13,413 nt of DNA from Clostridia bacterium (GTDB taxonomy: Bacteria > Bacillota > Clostridia > Oscillospirales > CAG-272). The stretch spans positions 1 to 13,413 of the forward strand of contig JAFQAM010000337.1 in assembly GCA_017416885.1 (NCBI GenBank), written 5' to 3'. The notes below the pieces were generated by a model. It was not told the origin of the DNA, made no database searches, and was given only the letters and a program-made list of their open reading frames with translations. Position 1 is the stretch's first letter; each line of letters begins with the position of its first letter. A program made the position numbers and the translations under genes. This document shows positions 1 through 6,863 of the stretch, piece after piece.

Positions 1-1112
1 ATACATTTCGGAACATTGGAAAATACAGGCTTGCTTAAATTGTCAAGGTTATCAAATAAGCTTGCTTTTTCGGTGAGGTTACATTTGCCGTACGCTCTTT
101 TCTCACGGTTTTGTGGGACAGGCGGCAATTCCTCATTGGTATATTTTTTGATCACCTCACGAAGCGCCATATATTTTGGAGTGATATCACCGCATTCGGA
201 AAGCGGAGCATCATAATCGTAGCTTGTTACATCAGGAGCGAATTTTTCATAATGATTAGCGCCGCTTGTAAAGCCGAAATTAGTGCCGCCGATGAGCATA
301 TACATATTAAGGCTACCGCGCTTCAGCATATCATCAACAACCTGCGCGTAGTTTTCGGCAGAGGTTGTATGGTGGAAGCCGCATCCCCACGCATCAAACC
401 AGCCGTTCCACATTTCCATACACATTTTGGGCGCATTGGGAAACAGGATATCGTGGGCTTTGAAGTTTTCTTCTACTCTTGAGCCGAAGTTAAGTGTTGG
501 CAAGCAACCGTCAATTGTGCCGTCAAGCAAGGAATTCATATCTGTGCCGTCAGAGGTGAAAAGTGGCACATCAATTCCTAAATCGCGATAGATTTGATAT
601 AGTGATTTTAAGTATTCCTTATCGTCACCGTAATAGCCGTATTCGTTTTCGCATTGAAGCATTATGATTGGTCCGCCGTTGGTGAATAAAAGGGGGCGGA
701 TTTCATCAAAAAGGTGGGACAGGTATATTTTAAAGCGATTCATATATGTAGGATTTGAGCAACGGATTTCCATATCGTCCATTGTTTGCAGCCACCATGG
801 AAGACCGCCAAATTCCCATTCTGCGCAGATGTACGGTCCAGGGCGAACGATTACCATTAGTCCTTCGCTTTCGGCAGTTTTTACGAACTCGGCAATATCG
901 TAATTTCCTGTAAAATCAAACACATCAGGCTGTTTTTCGTGCATATTCCACGCGCAATATGTTTCTACGCAGTTTAGTCCCATTGCGCGCATTTTCTTGA
1001 AAATATCGCGCCAGGTGTCCTTCATATTTCTAAAATAGTGGACTGCGCCTGAAATTAATTTTATTTCCTTGCCGTCCTTAATAAATTTGTTTCCTTCAAT
1101 TTTAAAGTTCAT
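1..1112 (-). CDS. GH35 beta-galactosidase, C-terminal part beyond window edge
   Basis: Glycoside hydrolase family 35 enzyme, expected to remove terminal beta-galactose from oligosaccharides. Only the first 370 residues are visible; the frame is still open at base 1, and family members usually run near 600 residues. The catalytic barrel is recognisable from the N-terminus (ISGAVHYFR at about 19-27), RPGPYICAEWEFGGLPWWL near 90-110, and the proton-donor motif QCENEYG at 153-159 with Glu157 as the expected acid/base. The expected nucleophile is Glu233 in MCMEMWNGW. There is no signal peptide, so the enzyme is probably cytoplasmic and acts on imported galactosides. The ATG at 1110-1112 is preceded by AAAAGGAG, which overlaps the stop of the upstream gene, so the two are probably cotranscribed. 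The family is clear; the natural substrate is inferred. Confidence 0.93.
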   Translation of the reverse strand, partial: MNFKIEGNKFIKDGKEIKLISGAVHYFRNMKDTWRDIFKKMRAMGLNCVETYCAWNMHEKQPDVFDFTGNYDIAEFVKTAESEGLMVIVRPGPYICAEWEFGGLPWWLQTMDDMEIRCSNPTYMNRFKIYLSHLFDEIRPLLFTNGGPIIMLQCENEYGYYGDDKEYLKSLYQIYRDLGIDVPLFTSDGTDMNSLLDGTIDGCLPTLNFGSRVEENFKAHDILFPNAPKMCMEMWNGWFDAWGCGFHHTTSAENYAQVVDDMLKRGSLNMYMLIGGTNFGFTSGANHYEKFAPDVTSYDYDAPLSECGDITPKYMALREVIKKYTNEELPPVPQNREKRAYGKCNLTEKASLFDNLDNLSKPVFSNVPKC

Positions 1113-1124
1113 ATTTTACTCCTT

Positions 1125-1598
1125 TTATTTAGAATAACCATAAATTAGCTTTTGACCGTTAGCGCATATTACCTCGATTTCGGCGCAAAATGCGTCAAAG
1201 TGCCTTGTTTCTACGCGGTCCTCGTTATATGAGCCCTCGGTGATATAATAGGGATAGCCGTCATATGGGCCTGAGACATTGACGGTTACTGTTTCCTTGT
1301 ACGGTCTTGAAATTTTCTTGAAGCGAGTAACTGAGCCGTCAAAGTAAACCTCGATTTTGTGGGCGGAAATTCCGTAGAAAATGCCGTGTCTTAATTGCTC
1401 TACGGTTGAGGGCAAATAGACCTTTCTAAGAGAATAGCAAAAGCACATTGCTTCATCGTTTATGATTTTGATACCCTCGGGAAAGTAGATTTCCTCTGCT
1501 TCCTGATTTTTATAAAATAAGCTTTTTGGCACCACTGTATCTCTTTCGTTTTCCATTTCTACCGTGAAAACGCCTTTACCTTTATTTACTATTTTCAT
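1125..1598 (-). CDS. Small leucine-rich-repeat-like protein (LRR_5/BspA type)
   Basis: A 157-residue protein of unknown function. Residues about 35-80 (EEIYFPEGIKIINDEAMCF, then LRKVYLPSTVEQLRHGIF) have the spacing of BspA/LRR_5 leucine-rich repeats: I-x-x-I/V-x-L/F-P-x-G/T-V followed by an aromatic segment. That is only about two repeats, fewer than usual. The rest is beta-rich with many aromatic residues. There is no signal peptide, so it is probably cytoplasmic. I chose the ATG at 1596-1598 because GAGGTG lies just upstream and a good promoter (-10 at 1622-1627) starts transcription between it and the ATG at 1631. It lies 12 bases upstream of the GH35 gene and shares its promoter, so it may assist or regulate galactoside use, but nothing in the sequence proves this. 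Confidence 0.75.
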   Translation of the reverse strand: MKIVNKGKGVFTVEMENERDTVVPKSLFYKNQEAEEIYFPEGIKIINDEAMCFCYSLRKVYLPSTVEQLRHGIFYGISAHKIEVYFDGSVTRFKKISRPYKETVTVNVSGPYDGYPYYITEGSYNEDRVETRHFDAFCAEIEVICANGQKLIYGYSK

Positions 1599-1621
1599 AA
1601 CACACCTCGCTATTTTTTTAT

Positions 1622-1650
1622 ATTTTAGCACATTTATTTCAATATGTAAA
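1622..1650 (-). promoter_or_regulatory. Promoter of the LRR-GH35 operon
   Basis: Read on the minus strand: -35 TTTACA (1645-1650), a 17-base spacer, and -10 TAAAAT (1622-1627) preceded by TGC, an extended -10. Transcription would start near 1615, giving a leader of about 17 bases before the ATG at 1598. This rules out the more upstream ATG at 1631. Confidence 0.7.
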
Positions 1651-1692
1651 CCTCCGGTTGACAGATTTTATAAAAATGCTAACTTAGGTTAG

Positions 1693-1721
1693 TTGATTTT
1701 GATTATTTCTTATGATATAAT
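1693..1721 (+). promoter_or_regulatory. Promoter of the four-gene membrane-protein operon
   Basis: -35 TTGATT (1693-1698), a 17-base spacer, and a consensus TATAAT -10 (1716-1721) with an extended TGA in front. The predicted start is near 1728, followed by GTGAGGT and the ATG at 1752. It is back to back with the minus-strand promoter at 1622-1650, with about 42 bases between the two -35 boxes. Confidence 0.75.
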
Positions 1722-1751
1722 TATATCAATAAAATTTTGTGAGGTACAAAA

Positions 1752-2585
1752 ATGGATATTAACACTATCGAATTTAACGGACTTATTAAAAAAATCAGAA
1801 CGAAGCGGACTGTGTGTGTAGTTTTGACTGTTGTTTTCATTTTAGGTATTCTTTTATCTATGCCTATTCAGCTTGAAATAATGGGGGAGCACATTATTGA
1901 CACTGACGGCTCATACGCGCTTATTATTTTATTTGCAATTGCTGCATTTGCTTCTCTTTTTGCTTATGTGCTTTTCAGTGTGCCTATTCATAATGCTCTT
2001 CTCTTGGAATGTGATGCAAGAAAGCATCTTATTTTATTAACCTCATTGGAAAAGGAAAAGAATGTTTATCCAATGTTAGCTACTGCGTATTTCTACATAG
2101 GTGATTTTGATACCGCTATTTATTATGATAAGAAAGCATTTGAAAAGAAAAATGCTAACGCTAAGATATCTGCATTATACAGAAAAGCAAGAAGCGAGTT
2201 TTTTGGCGGTAGGATTGAGGATTTTAAGAAAACCGCATCGGATTTTCAAGCTATGTCAAACAGTGTCAAGCTAAATGAAAAGCAACAAAAGGCTATTCTA
2301 AAATGCAACACTGTTATAAATCTATTCCTTGCAATAGTGTATGAGGACGGCGAAAAAATCAAGGAATTTGCATCACAGCTTGATATAGTTGATGATACAA
2401 GGATTTCCACTGCGTTTGATAGCTATTTGAAGGGGCTTGCCGCGTATGCTATTAACGATAAGGTAGAAAGCACACACAGATTTATGAGTGTTTGCGATAT
2501 TGCGCCAAAAACGGTTTTAGGCGTTCTTGCTAAGGAGTTTTTAGGTAAATTGAATAGTGAAAATAACACAGACGGTGAAATTTAA
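1752..2585 (+). CDS. Two-helix membrane protein with TPR-like cytoplasmic domain
   Basis: 277 residues, not assignable to a named family. Two hydrophobic helices (about 20-40 and 54-78) are separated by a short acidic loop. The basic N-terminus (KKIRTKR) suggests it stays inside, which places the long C-terminal part in the cytoplasm. That part is helical; residues about 106-134 (the YPMLATAYFYIGDFDTAIYY region) look like a TPR hairpin with A/Y/G/A spacing, and further weaker helical pairs follow to about 265. This suggests a membrane-tethered protein-binding scaffold. The start is supported by GTGAGGT six bases upstream and by the promoter at 1693-1721. It is the first gene of a set of four membrane proteins. 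An ordinary helical fold without true TPRs cannot be excluded. Confidence 0.72.
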   Translation: MDINTIEFNGLIKKIRTKRTVCVVLTVVFILGILLSMPIQLEIMGEHIIDTDGSYALIILFAIAAFASLFAYVLFSVPIHNALLLECDARKHLILLTSLEKEKNVYPMLATAYFYIGDFDTAIYYDKKAFEKKNANAKISALYRKARSEFFGGRIEDFKKTASDFQAMSNSVKLNEKQQKAILKCNTVINLFLAIVYEDGEKIKEFASQLDIVDDTRISTAFDSYLKGLAAYAINDKVESTHRFMSVCDIAPKTVLGVLAKEFLGKLNSENNTDGEI

Positions 2586-2587
2586 GC

Positions 2588-2902
2588 ATGGGCTGTTTAT
2601 TAAAATTATTTATATATTTTCCTGAAATAGTTTTGGACGATATTATTCCCGCTATTATAGAAGCACTATTGCCAAGCCACAAATTAAGCGAAAAAGCACT
2701 ACGCATATTAGAGCTTTTAGTTGATTATTTTGTATATTTTCTTTATTTTTGTATCTTTATTGGTATCATTTTATGGTGCAATGAAAATCCAACATTAGTT
2801 AAAGTCGGAAAATGGTCATTTTTTGTTTCACTTGGTGTTTTAGCAGTGCTTACTATTTGGGGAATTATATCTGTAATTACAAAAATTACAAAAAAGAAAT
2901 AA
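2588..2902 (+). CDS. Small membrane protein, two hydrophobic helices
   Basis: 104 residues of unknown function. The N-terminal third (KLFIYFPEIVLDDIIPAIIEALLPS) is a hydrophobic or amphipathic segment. Two clear membrane helices follow at about 45-66 and 76-98, ending in a lysine-rich tail (KITKKK) that is probably cytoplasmic. The start lies two bases after the stop of the preceding gene. The ribosome binding site is weak (GGTG within the previous gene's end), so translation is probably coupled. Its position inside a run of membrane-protein genes supports it being real. Confidence 0.68.
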   Translation: MGCLLKLFIYFPEIVLDDIIPAIIEALLPSHKLSEKALRILELLVDYFVYFLYFCIFIGIILWCNENPTLVKVGKWSFFVSLGVLAVLTIWGIISVITKITKKK

Positions 2903-2933
2903 GCTATCTTTTAAATAAATGAAGGAGTGCAAG

Positions 2934-3329
2934 ATGAAGGGAAAGCCAAAATTACCCGATTTTACAACCGAAAGGGAACGAAATTTTCGCAAGCGAAGTA
3001 AAATAGATATTTTTCTTGCTATAATACTTTCTGTATTGATGATTGGCGGTCTTGTTGTTGCTATGCTTTTTGAGCATAAGCTCACAACCGGGCTACTGTG
3101 TATATATGAGGGCTTAGTTTTACTTGGCGGATTCTTATTTCATATTATCACTTGGAAAAAATACGGATGGGAGCAGATGTCGCCTGTTGACTTCGAAATA
3201 TATAAAATGACAGGACATGTGGATAAGAAACGACAAAAAGAGAATGAGGACAACTTATTAATTGCGGATTTTATTATATGTGTTACATCTATTGTTTTTA
3301 TAATTATCGGAATAATTAAATTATTTTAA
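2934..3329 (+). CDS. Small three-helix membrane protein
   Basis: 131 residues of unknown function. A charged N-terminal stretch (RERNFRKRSK, about 14-23) is followed by helices at about 25-47, 51-73 and 109-130. A hydrophilic loop in between contains WKKYGWEQMSPVDFEIYKM and a highly charged segment (DKKRQKENED). The ATG at 2934 is preferred over the in-frame ATG at 2919 because AGGAG at 2923-2927 is correctly spaced for it and lies downstream of 2919. It is the third gene of the four-gene set, 31 bases after the previous stop. No homologous family is recognised. Confidence 0.7.
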   Translation: MKGKPKLPDFTTERERNFRKRSKIDIFLAIILSVLMIGGLVVAMLFEHKLTTGLLCIYEGLVLLGGFLFHIITWKKYGWEQMSPVDFEIYKMTGHVDKKRQKENEDNLLIADFIICVTSIVFIIIGIIKLF

Positions 3330-3340
3330 AAGGAGCTATT

Positions 3341-3853
3341 ATGGACGAAATTTTATTTGAAAGCACGCAAACAATGGACAAAAAGCTTTTTAAAGAGATT
3401 GGGGAATTTGTTATTTTTAAAAGAAAGCCGATTGTTTATTGTAATATTCTTGCTTTATTTTGCCTTCCTATATTCATACTTGCTCAAATTGCAGGATATT
3501 ATCAAAGCTCAACTGCTGTTTTGGGTTATACTCTTTTAGTTTTATATGCTATTATTGTTTTTGTTTCTTATTATTCGTTTACAGTTTTACAGCATAGACG
3601 AAAAAATGAGCTATCACAGGGGAAGGATGAGGTTGTAACGGTACAAATTACAAAAAGCCACGCTGTTTTTTCTTCCTCTATCGGTACAAAGGCTGAAATT
3701 GATTTTTCTTCATTTAAGAAAATTAATGAAACCAAAAATTACATTATTCTTATGTCAAAAGCAAAGCAAATGTATATTTTAGATAAAAATGATTTTGCAA
3801 AAGGTACGCCTGATGAATTGATTGCATTTTTAAAAAGCAAGGGAATAAAATAA
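3341..3853 (+). CDS. YcxB-like membrane protein
   Basis: 170 residues with a basic N-terminal region (FKRKP), two membrane helices at about 31-51 and 59-84, then a cytoplasmic C-terminal domain. That domain (about 96-168) has the pattern of the YcxB-like C-terminal domain: a beta strand (VVTVQITKSHAVFSS), DFSSFKKINETKNYIILM, KQMYILDKNDF, and a final helix DELIAFLKSKG. This fold is related to the PH-like domains of small Firmicute membrane proteins; its molecular role is not established. AGGAG lies six bases upstream of the ATG, and the gene starts 11 bases after the previous stop. It is the last gene of the operon, with a terminator immediately after the stop. Confidence 0.8.
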   Translation: MDEILFESTQTMDKKLFKEIGEFVIFKRKPIVYCNILALFCLPIFILAQIAGYYQSSTAVLGYTLLVLYAIIVFVSYYSFTVLQHRRKNELSQGKDEVVTVQITKSHAVFSSSIGTKAEIDFSSFKKINETKNYIILMSKAKQMYILDKNDFAKGTPDELIAFLKSKGIK

Positions 3854-3878
3854 GAGGATGGCTTGCATCCTCTTTTTA
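3852..3878. terminator. Hairpin terminator, shared by converging genes
   Basis: Stem AAGAGGATG (3852-3860) pairs with CATCCTCTT (3866-3874) around the loop GCTTG, followed by TTT on the plus strand. It overlaps the stop codon of the YcxB-like gene and abuts the stop of the minus-strand lipoprotein gene. On the minus strand the stem is followed by a T-rich stretch, so it probably stops transcription in both directions. Confidence 0.85.
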
Positions 3879-4832
3879 ATATACATATGTGTTTATAAAT
3901 ATTGCTATTCTACTATTTGGGATTGTATAAGCAATTCCGTTTTTTGAATAATAGGTTATGCCAAGTAGCTCTGATTCTAAGCTATATAGAATGCTTCCAT
4001 TTACTTCTGAATTTGGAATTGCGTTGTGACAAAACACTTCAAAATCTATATTCGGTATGCCAGCTTCATCAATTACATCAGGCTTTTTGTATTCGATTAC
4101 CTTGCCTGCAGACACCTCATCCTTTGAGGTAATTGCAATTACATCATCGCCTAATTTTTTAATGCCTGCGGTATATTTATTTGCAGTTAATACTGTTCCA
4201 CTATACGGGAAGCATATCAATGCTAAATTGTATTCCTCACAAAGGGCAGGAAATGTCTTATTTGGATTTTTATAAACTAATGCTTCCATTTCGTTGCCTT
4301 CCCTGTCGGTAACGGTAATTACCGGATCAGTTTGATGTTCGTTAGAAAATACGGTGTGATAATTGGTCACAATAAAGCAATAATTACTACTTATCATATA
4401 AACAAAGCCGACACCGTTTACTTGCTTTTGCTCGCCGTTTTCCTTGTAGGTGTGATTCACCTTAACTATGCTCCTGCTTAACTCCTGTATATCATCCGCC
4501 ATTGCTTCCTCGTTAAATTCAAAACAAGCATATAGAGTTAAATTTTCTGTTAATACACCATTAAAGTTGTATGGCTTATATTCAATTGGCGCTGTGCTCC
4601 ATCCTATGAAATTATGATTTTTCTTAACAGGGTCCTTAAATGGCTTTACTGCTGCTCCGCCACCGTTGACAAGCTGATTTTCATAAACCTTGCCTTCTAC
4701 CATAAATGATACGGTATATACATTTTTATCAATGTTGGGTTGCTTGATATTTGAAGGTTTACAACCAAAAAGGACTACAATGAAGGATATACATAATACT
4801 GCTAAAAGTAATGATTTTATAATTCTTTTCAT
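3876..4832 (-). CDS. Lipoprotein with InlB-type repeat and degenerate trypsin-like domain
   Basis: 318 residues. A lipoprotein signal peptide (basic KRIIK, hydrophobic core, lipobox LFGC with Cys24) predicts anchoring to the outer face of the membrane. Residues about 38-105 match the InlB B-repeat/Listeria-Bacteroides repeat pattern (YTVSFMVEGK, then NHNFIGWST, then LTLYACFE). Residues about 120-318 follow the order of an HtrA/trypsin-like serine protease: GVGFVY, IVTNYHTVF with His159, a YNLALICF segment where Asp is expected but Asn202 is found, and an EVNGSI segment (276-281) where GNSGGP is expected, placing Asn278 at the catalytic Ser, followed by LLGITYY. It therefore looks like an inactive protease fold used for binding. 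The active-site alignment is mine and made by eye. It is a single gene with its own promoter. Confidence 0.75.
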   Translation of the reverse strand: MKRIIKSLLLAVLCISFIVVLFGCKPSNIKQPNIDKNVYTVSFMVEGKVYENQLVNGGGAAVKPFKDPVKKNHNFIGWSTAPIEYKPYNFNGVLTENLTLYACFEFNEEAMADDIQELSRSIVKVNHTYKENGEQKQVNGVGFVYMISSNYCFIVTNYHTVFSNEHQTDPVITVTDREGNEMEALVYKNPNKTFPALCEEYNLALICFPYSGTVLTANKYTAGIKKLGDDVIAITSKDEVSAGKVIEYKKPDVIDEAGIPNIDFEVFCHNAIPNSEVNGSILYSLESELLGITYYSKNGIAYTIPNSRIAIFINTYVY

Positions 4833-4866
4833 TATATTTCTTCGCTTTCTTTTGTTTTACTTAAGT

Positions 4867-4895
4867 ATTGTACCACAAAATTAGCTTTTTGTCTA
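4867..4895 (-). promoter_or_regulatory. Promoter of the lipoprotein gene
   Basis: On the minus strand: -35 TAGACA (4890-4895), a 17-base spacer, and -10 TACAAT (4867-4872) preceded by TGG (extended -10). It is divergent from the GntR/ABC promoter with only a few bases between the -35 boxes (4895 versus 4903). Its -10 region contains GTACAAT, the same half-site found repeated in the neighbouring operator. Confidence 0.7.
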
Positions 4896-4902
4896 TATGC
4901 TA

Positions 4903-4931
4903 TTGACATTTTCGCAAAAATGTTGTATTAT
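4903..4931 (+). promoter_or_regulatory. Promoter of the ytrA-like/ABC operon
   Basis: Consensus -35 TTGACA (4903-4908), a 17-base spacer, and -10 TATTAT (4926-4931). Predicted start near 4938. The operator palindrome covers the -10 box and the start point, as expected for a promoter repressed by the GntR protein it drives. Confidence 0.82.
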
Positions 4932-4952
4932 TGTATTAGTACAATAGTACAA
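4923..4952. promoter_or_regulatory. Nested palindromic operator, probable GntR site
   Basis: Two TTGTA half-sites (4923-4927 and 4931-4935) are mirrored by two TACAA half-sites (4940-4944 and 4948-4952). The centre reads ATTGTA-TTAG-TACAAT, and the whole 30 bases are almost self-complementary, with mismatches only at four symmetric transition positions (two mismatched pairs). The right half also gives a tandem AGTACAAT direct repeat (4938-4945, 4946-4953). It overlaps the -10 and start of the downstream operon. YtrA-type GntR repressors bind such sites and autoregulate; the assignment to this protein is inferred from position. Confidence 0.75.
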
Positions 4953-4973
4953 TTTTGGAAAGGCGGTGATTTC

Positions 4974-5348
4974 GTGGCATGGAGCTTTGATTCTAAAAGT
5001 CCTGTGTCCTTACAAATTGCGAACATTTTAAGATTGGATATTATCAGAGGAAAATATAAGGCGGGAGAGCCTTTTCCTACTGTAAGACAGCTTGCCTTTG
5101 AAGCGTCTGTAAATCCCAATACTATGCAAAAATCACTTTCTATGTTAGAAAATGAGGGACTGCTTATTACACAAGGAACAAGCGGTCGCATAGTGACTGA
5201 TGATAGCTCGATTATTGACGGCATTCTTGAAAAAATGCAAGAGGAATATATTAAAAGAGTGATATCAGAGGGAATCAACCTTGGTTTATCTAAGGAAAAG
5301 TTTAATTATCTAATCAACGAATACTATGAAAGGAAGGACAATGTATGA
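4974..5348 (+). CDS. YtrA-type GntR-family transcriptional repressor
   Basis: 124 residues, the usual length of the YtrA subfamily, which has a GntR winged helix and only a short helical dimerisation tail. Residues about 11-76 are the DNA-binding domain: LQIANILRLDIIRGKYKAGEP, PTVRQLAFEASVNPNTMQKS (recognition helix), LENEGLL and the wing GTSGRIV. The tail (about 80-122) is helical. I start it at GTG 4974 because AAAGGCGGTGA lies just upstream; the in-frame ATG at 4920 would lie upstream of the -10 box and read through the operator. Its stop overlaps the ABC ATPase start by four bases (ATGA). It probably represses its own operon until an envelope stress or antimicrobial peptide signal arrives, as known for YtrA; the signal here is unknown. 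Confidence 0.92.
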   Translation: MAWSFDSKSPVSLQIANILRLDIIRGKYKAGEPFPTVRQLAFEASVNPNTMQKSLSMLENEGLLITQGTSGRIVTDDSSIIDGILEKMQEEYIKRVISEGINLGLSKEKFNYLINEYYERKDNV

Positions 5349-6049
5349 GCATTCCTGTTTTAGAATGTGAAAATCTGGTTAAATGCTATAACAAGGGACG
5401 CCCTGTATTAAATGAGCTTAATTTAACCATACCAAGCGGTAAAATTTTTGGACTTTTAGGCCCTAACGGTTGTGGAAAATCAACTCTTATAAAGCTTGCA
5501 GCCGGCATACTTGTGCCTACAAGCGGAGCTATTAAGATTTGCGGCGAATACAGAAGCGAGGAGTCCAACTCACTTATTTCATATTTGCCTGAAAGACCTT
5601 ATTTTAGTATGAGAATGAAGGTTACTGAGCTATTTGATTATTTCAGTGATTTTTATGCTGATTTTGATGTTGCATTAGCATATAAGATGCTAAGCGATTT
5701 AAAAATTGATCCTAATGCGCAGCTTAGAACTCTTTCAAAGGGAACTAAGGAAAAGGTTCAGCTTGTTTTAGTTATGGCAAGAAGGGCTAAGCTTTACTTA
5801 CTTGATGAGCCTATTGGCGGTGTGGATCCTGCTGCAAGAGAGTATATTTTAAATACTATTATTGGAAGCTATAATCCCGATGCTTCTGTTATTATTACAA
5901 CTCACTTAATTACCGATATTGAGCCTGCTCTTGATGAATTTGCATTTATGGGCGGTGGAAAGGTTATTTTCCAGGGTAATTGCGACGATGTAAGAGAAAA
6001 GACAGGTAAAAGCATTGATATGCTATTTAAGGAGGTGTTCAGATGCTAA
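5345..6049 (+). CDS. ABC transporter ATP-binding protein (YtrB/BcrA-like)
   Basis: 234 residues, a complete ABC nucleotide-binding domain. Walker A GPNGCGKST at 39-47, signature-like LSKGTKEK at 130-137, Walker B LYLLDEP at 150-156 with Glu155 as the catalytic base, D-loop GVDP at 159-162, and H-loop His187 in TTHL. The usual Q-loop glutamine is not evident; the segment reads ISYLPERPYF at about 78-87, as is common in drug and peptide exporters of the BcrA/YtrB type. It would energise export through the membrane partner encoded next. It overlaps the repressor gene by four bases and the permease gene by seven, so the three are translationally coupled. The substrate is not shown by the sequence; cell-wall-active peptides are the usual guess for this architecture. 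Confidence 0.95.
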   Translation: MSIPVLECENLVKCYNKGRPVLNELNLTIPSGKIFGLLGPNGCGKSTLIKLAAGILVPTSGAIKICGEYRSEESNSLISYLPERPYFSMRMKVTELFDYFSDFYADFDVALAYKMLSDLKIDPNAQLRTLSKGTKEKVQLVLVMARRAKLYLLDEPIGGVDPAAREYILNTIIGSYNPDASVIITTHLITDIEPALDEFAFMGGGKVIFQGNCDDVREKTGKSIDMLFKEVFRC

Positions 6050-6852
6050 GAAAATGCTTACGCTATGATTTAAAATCTGTATTCACCTATTGGATTTTCG
6101 GCGCTATCGCTATGCTTGTTATGTCAATTCCAACCGGTCTTGCGTTAAGAAGTCAGGCGCTTCATTTTGGTGAGCTTGGTCGCTTCAATTGGGAAATACT
6201 TGTTATTTTACTTGCTTATTTTGTTGGCGCGGCGTTCCTTATTTTATCTGCAATTTTAGTATATATAAGGTTTTATAAGCACTTTTTCTCTGATGAGGGA
6301 TATTTAACATTTACATTACCTGTAAAGCGCAGAACTCTCTTTACATCAAAGGTAATTAACGGTGTTATCTGGCAAGCGCTTACAGCGCTTGTTATTATCA
6401 TAAGCATAATTATTATGGTTATGTTTGTGCCTGCTGAAGGCGGTAACACTGTTCCACCTGTTGAGTCAGAGCCATTAATATCCGGCTGGTGGGCATTCTT
6501 ATATGTGCTTGAGGCTCTTGCGCTTATTGTAATCTACTCATTTACAAGCGTGCTTGCTATGTATTTAGTAATCACTATTGGCGCTAACATTGTAAGAAAA
6601 AATAAAATTATTGCAACCATTGGAATAGTTTATGTTTCAAATGTAGTTCTTTCATTACTTTCATATTTCTTTGTTCTTTTAGGAATTTCTTATGTGACCT
6701 CAATAAATAAGGTATTTGTAGGCGCGGTATCGAATCCAGAGCTGCTTATATTCTTGGCTCTTGCATTGGCAATTGTTGTTTTACTTACAATTACTGTTGC
6801 GATTGCAATGATTACACTTAATATTATTGAGCGCAAGCTTAATTTGGCATAG
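6043..6852 (+). CDS. ABC-2-type transporter permease, six helices
   Basis: 269 residues with about six membrane helices: 15-35, 52-77, 105-129, 150-180, 188-218 and 232-262. Between helices 2 and 3 lies FSDEGYLTFTLPVKRRTLFTSK (about 82-103), a cytoplasmic coupling-helix region that I recognise from Clostridia ABC-2-like permeases paired with YtrB/BcrA-type ATPases. A proline- and acid-rich external loop follows helix 3 (about 130-147). AAGGAGGTG lies just upstream of the ATG, inside the end of the ATPase gene. It should form the membrane channel for the ATPase encoded upstream. Two copies of each would make a functional exporter. Confidence 0.9.
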   Translation: MLRKCLRYDLKSVFTYWIFGAIAMLVMSIPTGLALRSQALHFGELGRFNWEILVILLAYFVGAAFLILSAILVYIRFYKHFFSDEGYLTFTLPVKRRTLFTSKVINGVIWQALTALVIIISIIIMVMFVPAEGGNTVPPVESEPLISGWWAFLYVLEALALIVIYSFTSVLAMYLVITIGANIVRKNKIIATIGIVYVSNVVLSLLSYFFVLLGISYVTSINKVFVGAVSNPELLIFLALALAIVVLLTITVAIAMITLNIIERKLNLA

Positions 6853-6863
6853 GGGGGATTATT

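Noticed and set aside
111..903. Plus-strand open frames across 111-482 and 664-903
   Set aside because: They are antisense shadows of the GH35 gene, whose catalytic motifs are clear on the minus strand.
4920..4973. N-terminal extension of the GntR repressor from an ATG at 4920
   Set aside because: It lies upstream of the -10 box and encodes the operator; the GTG at 4974 has a strong ribosome binding site and gives the expected family start.
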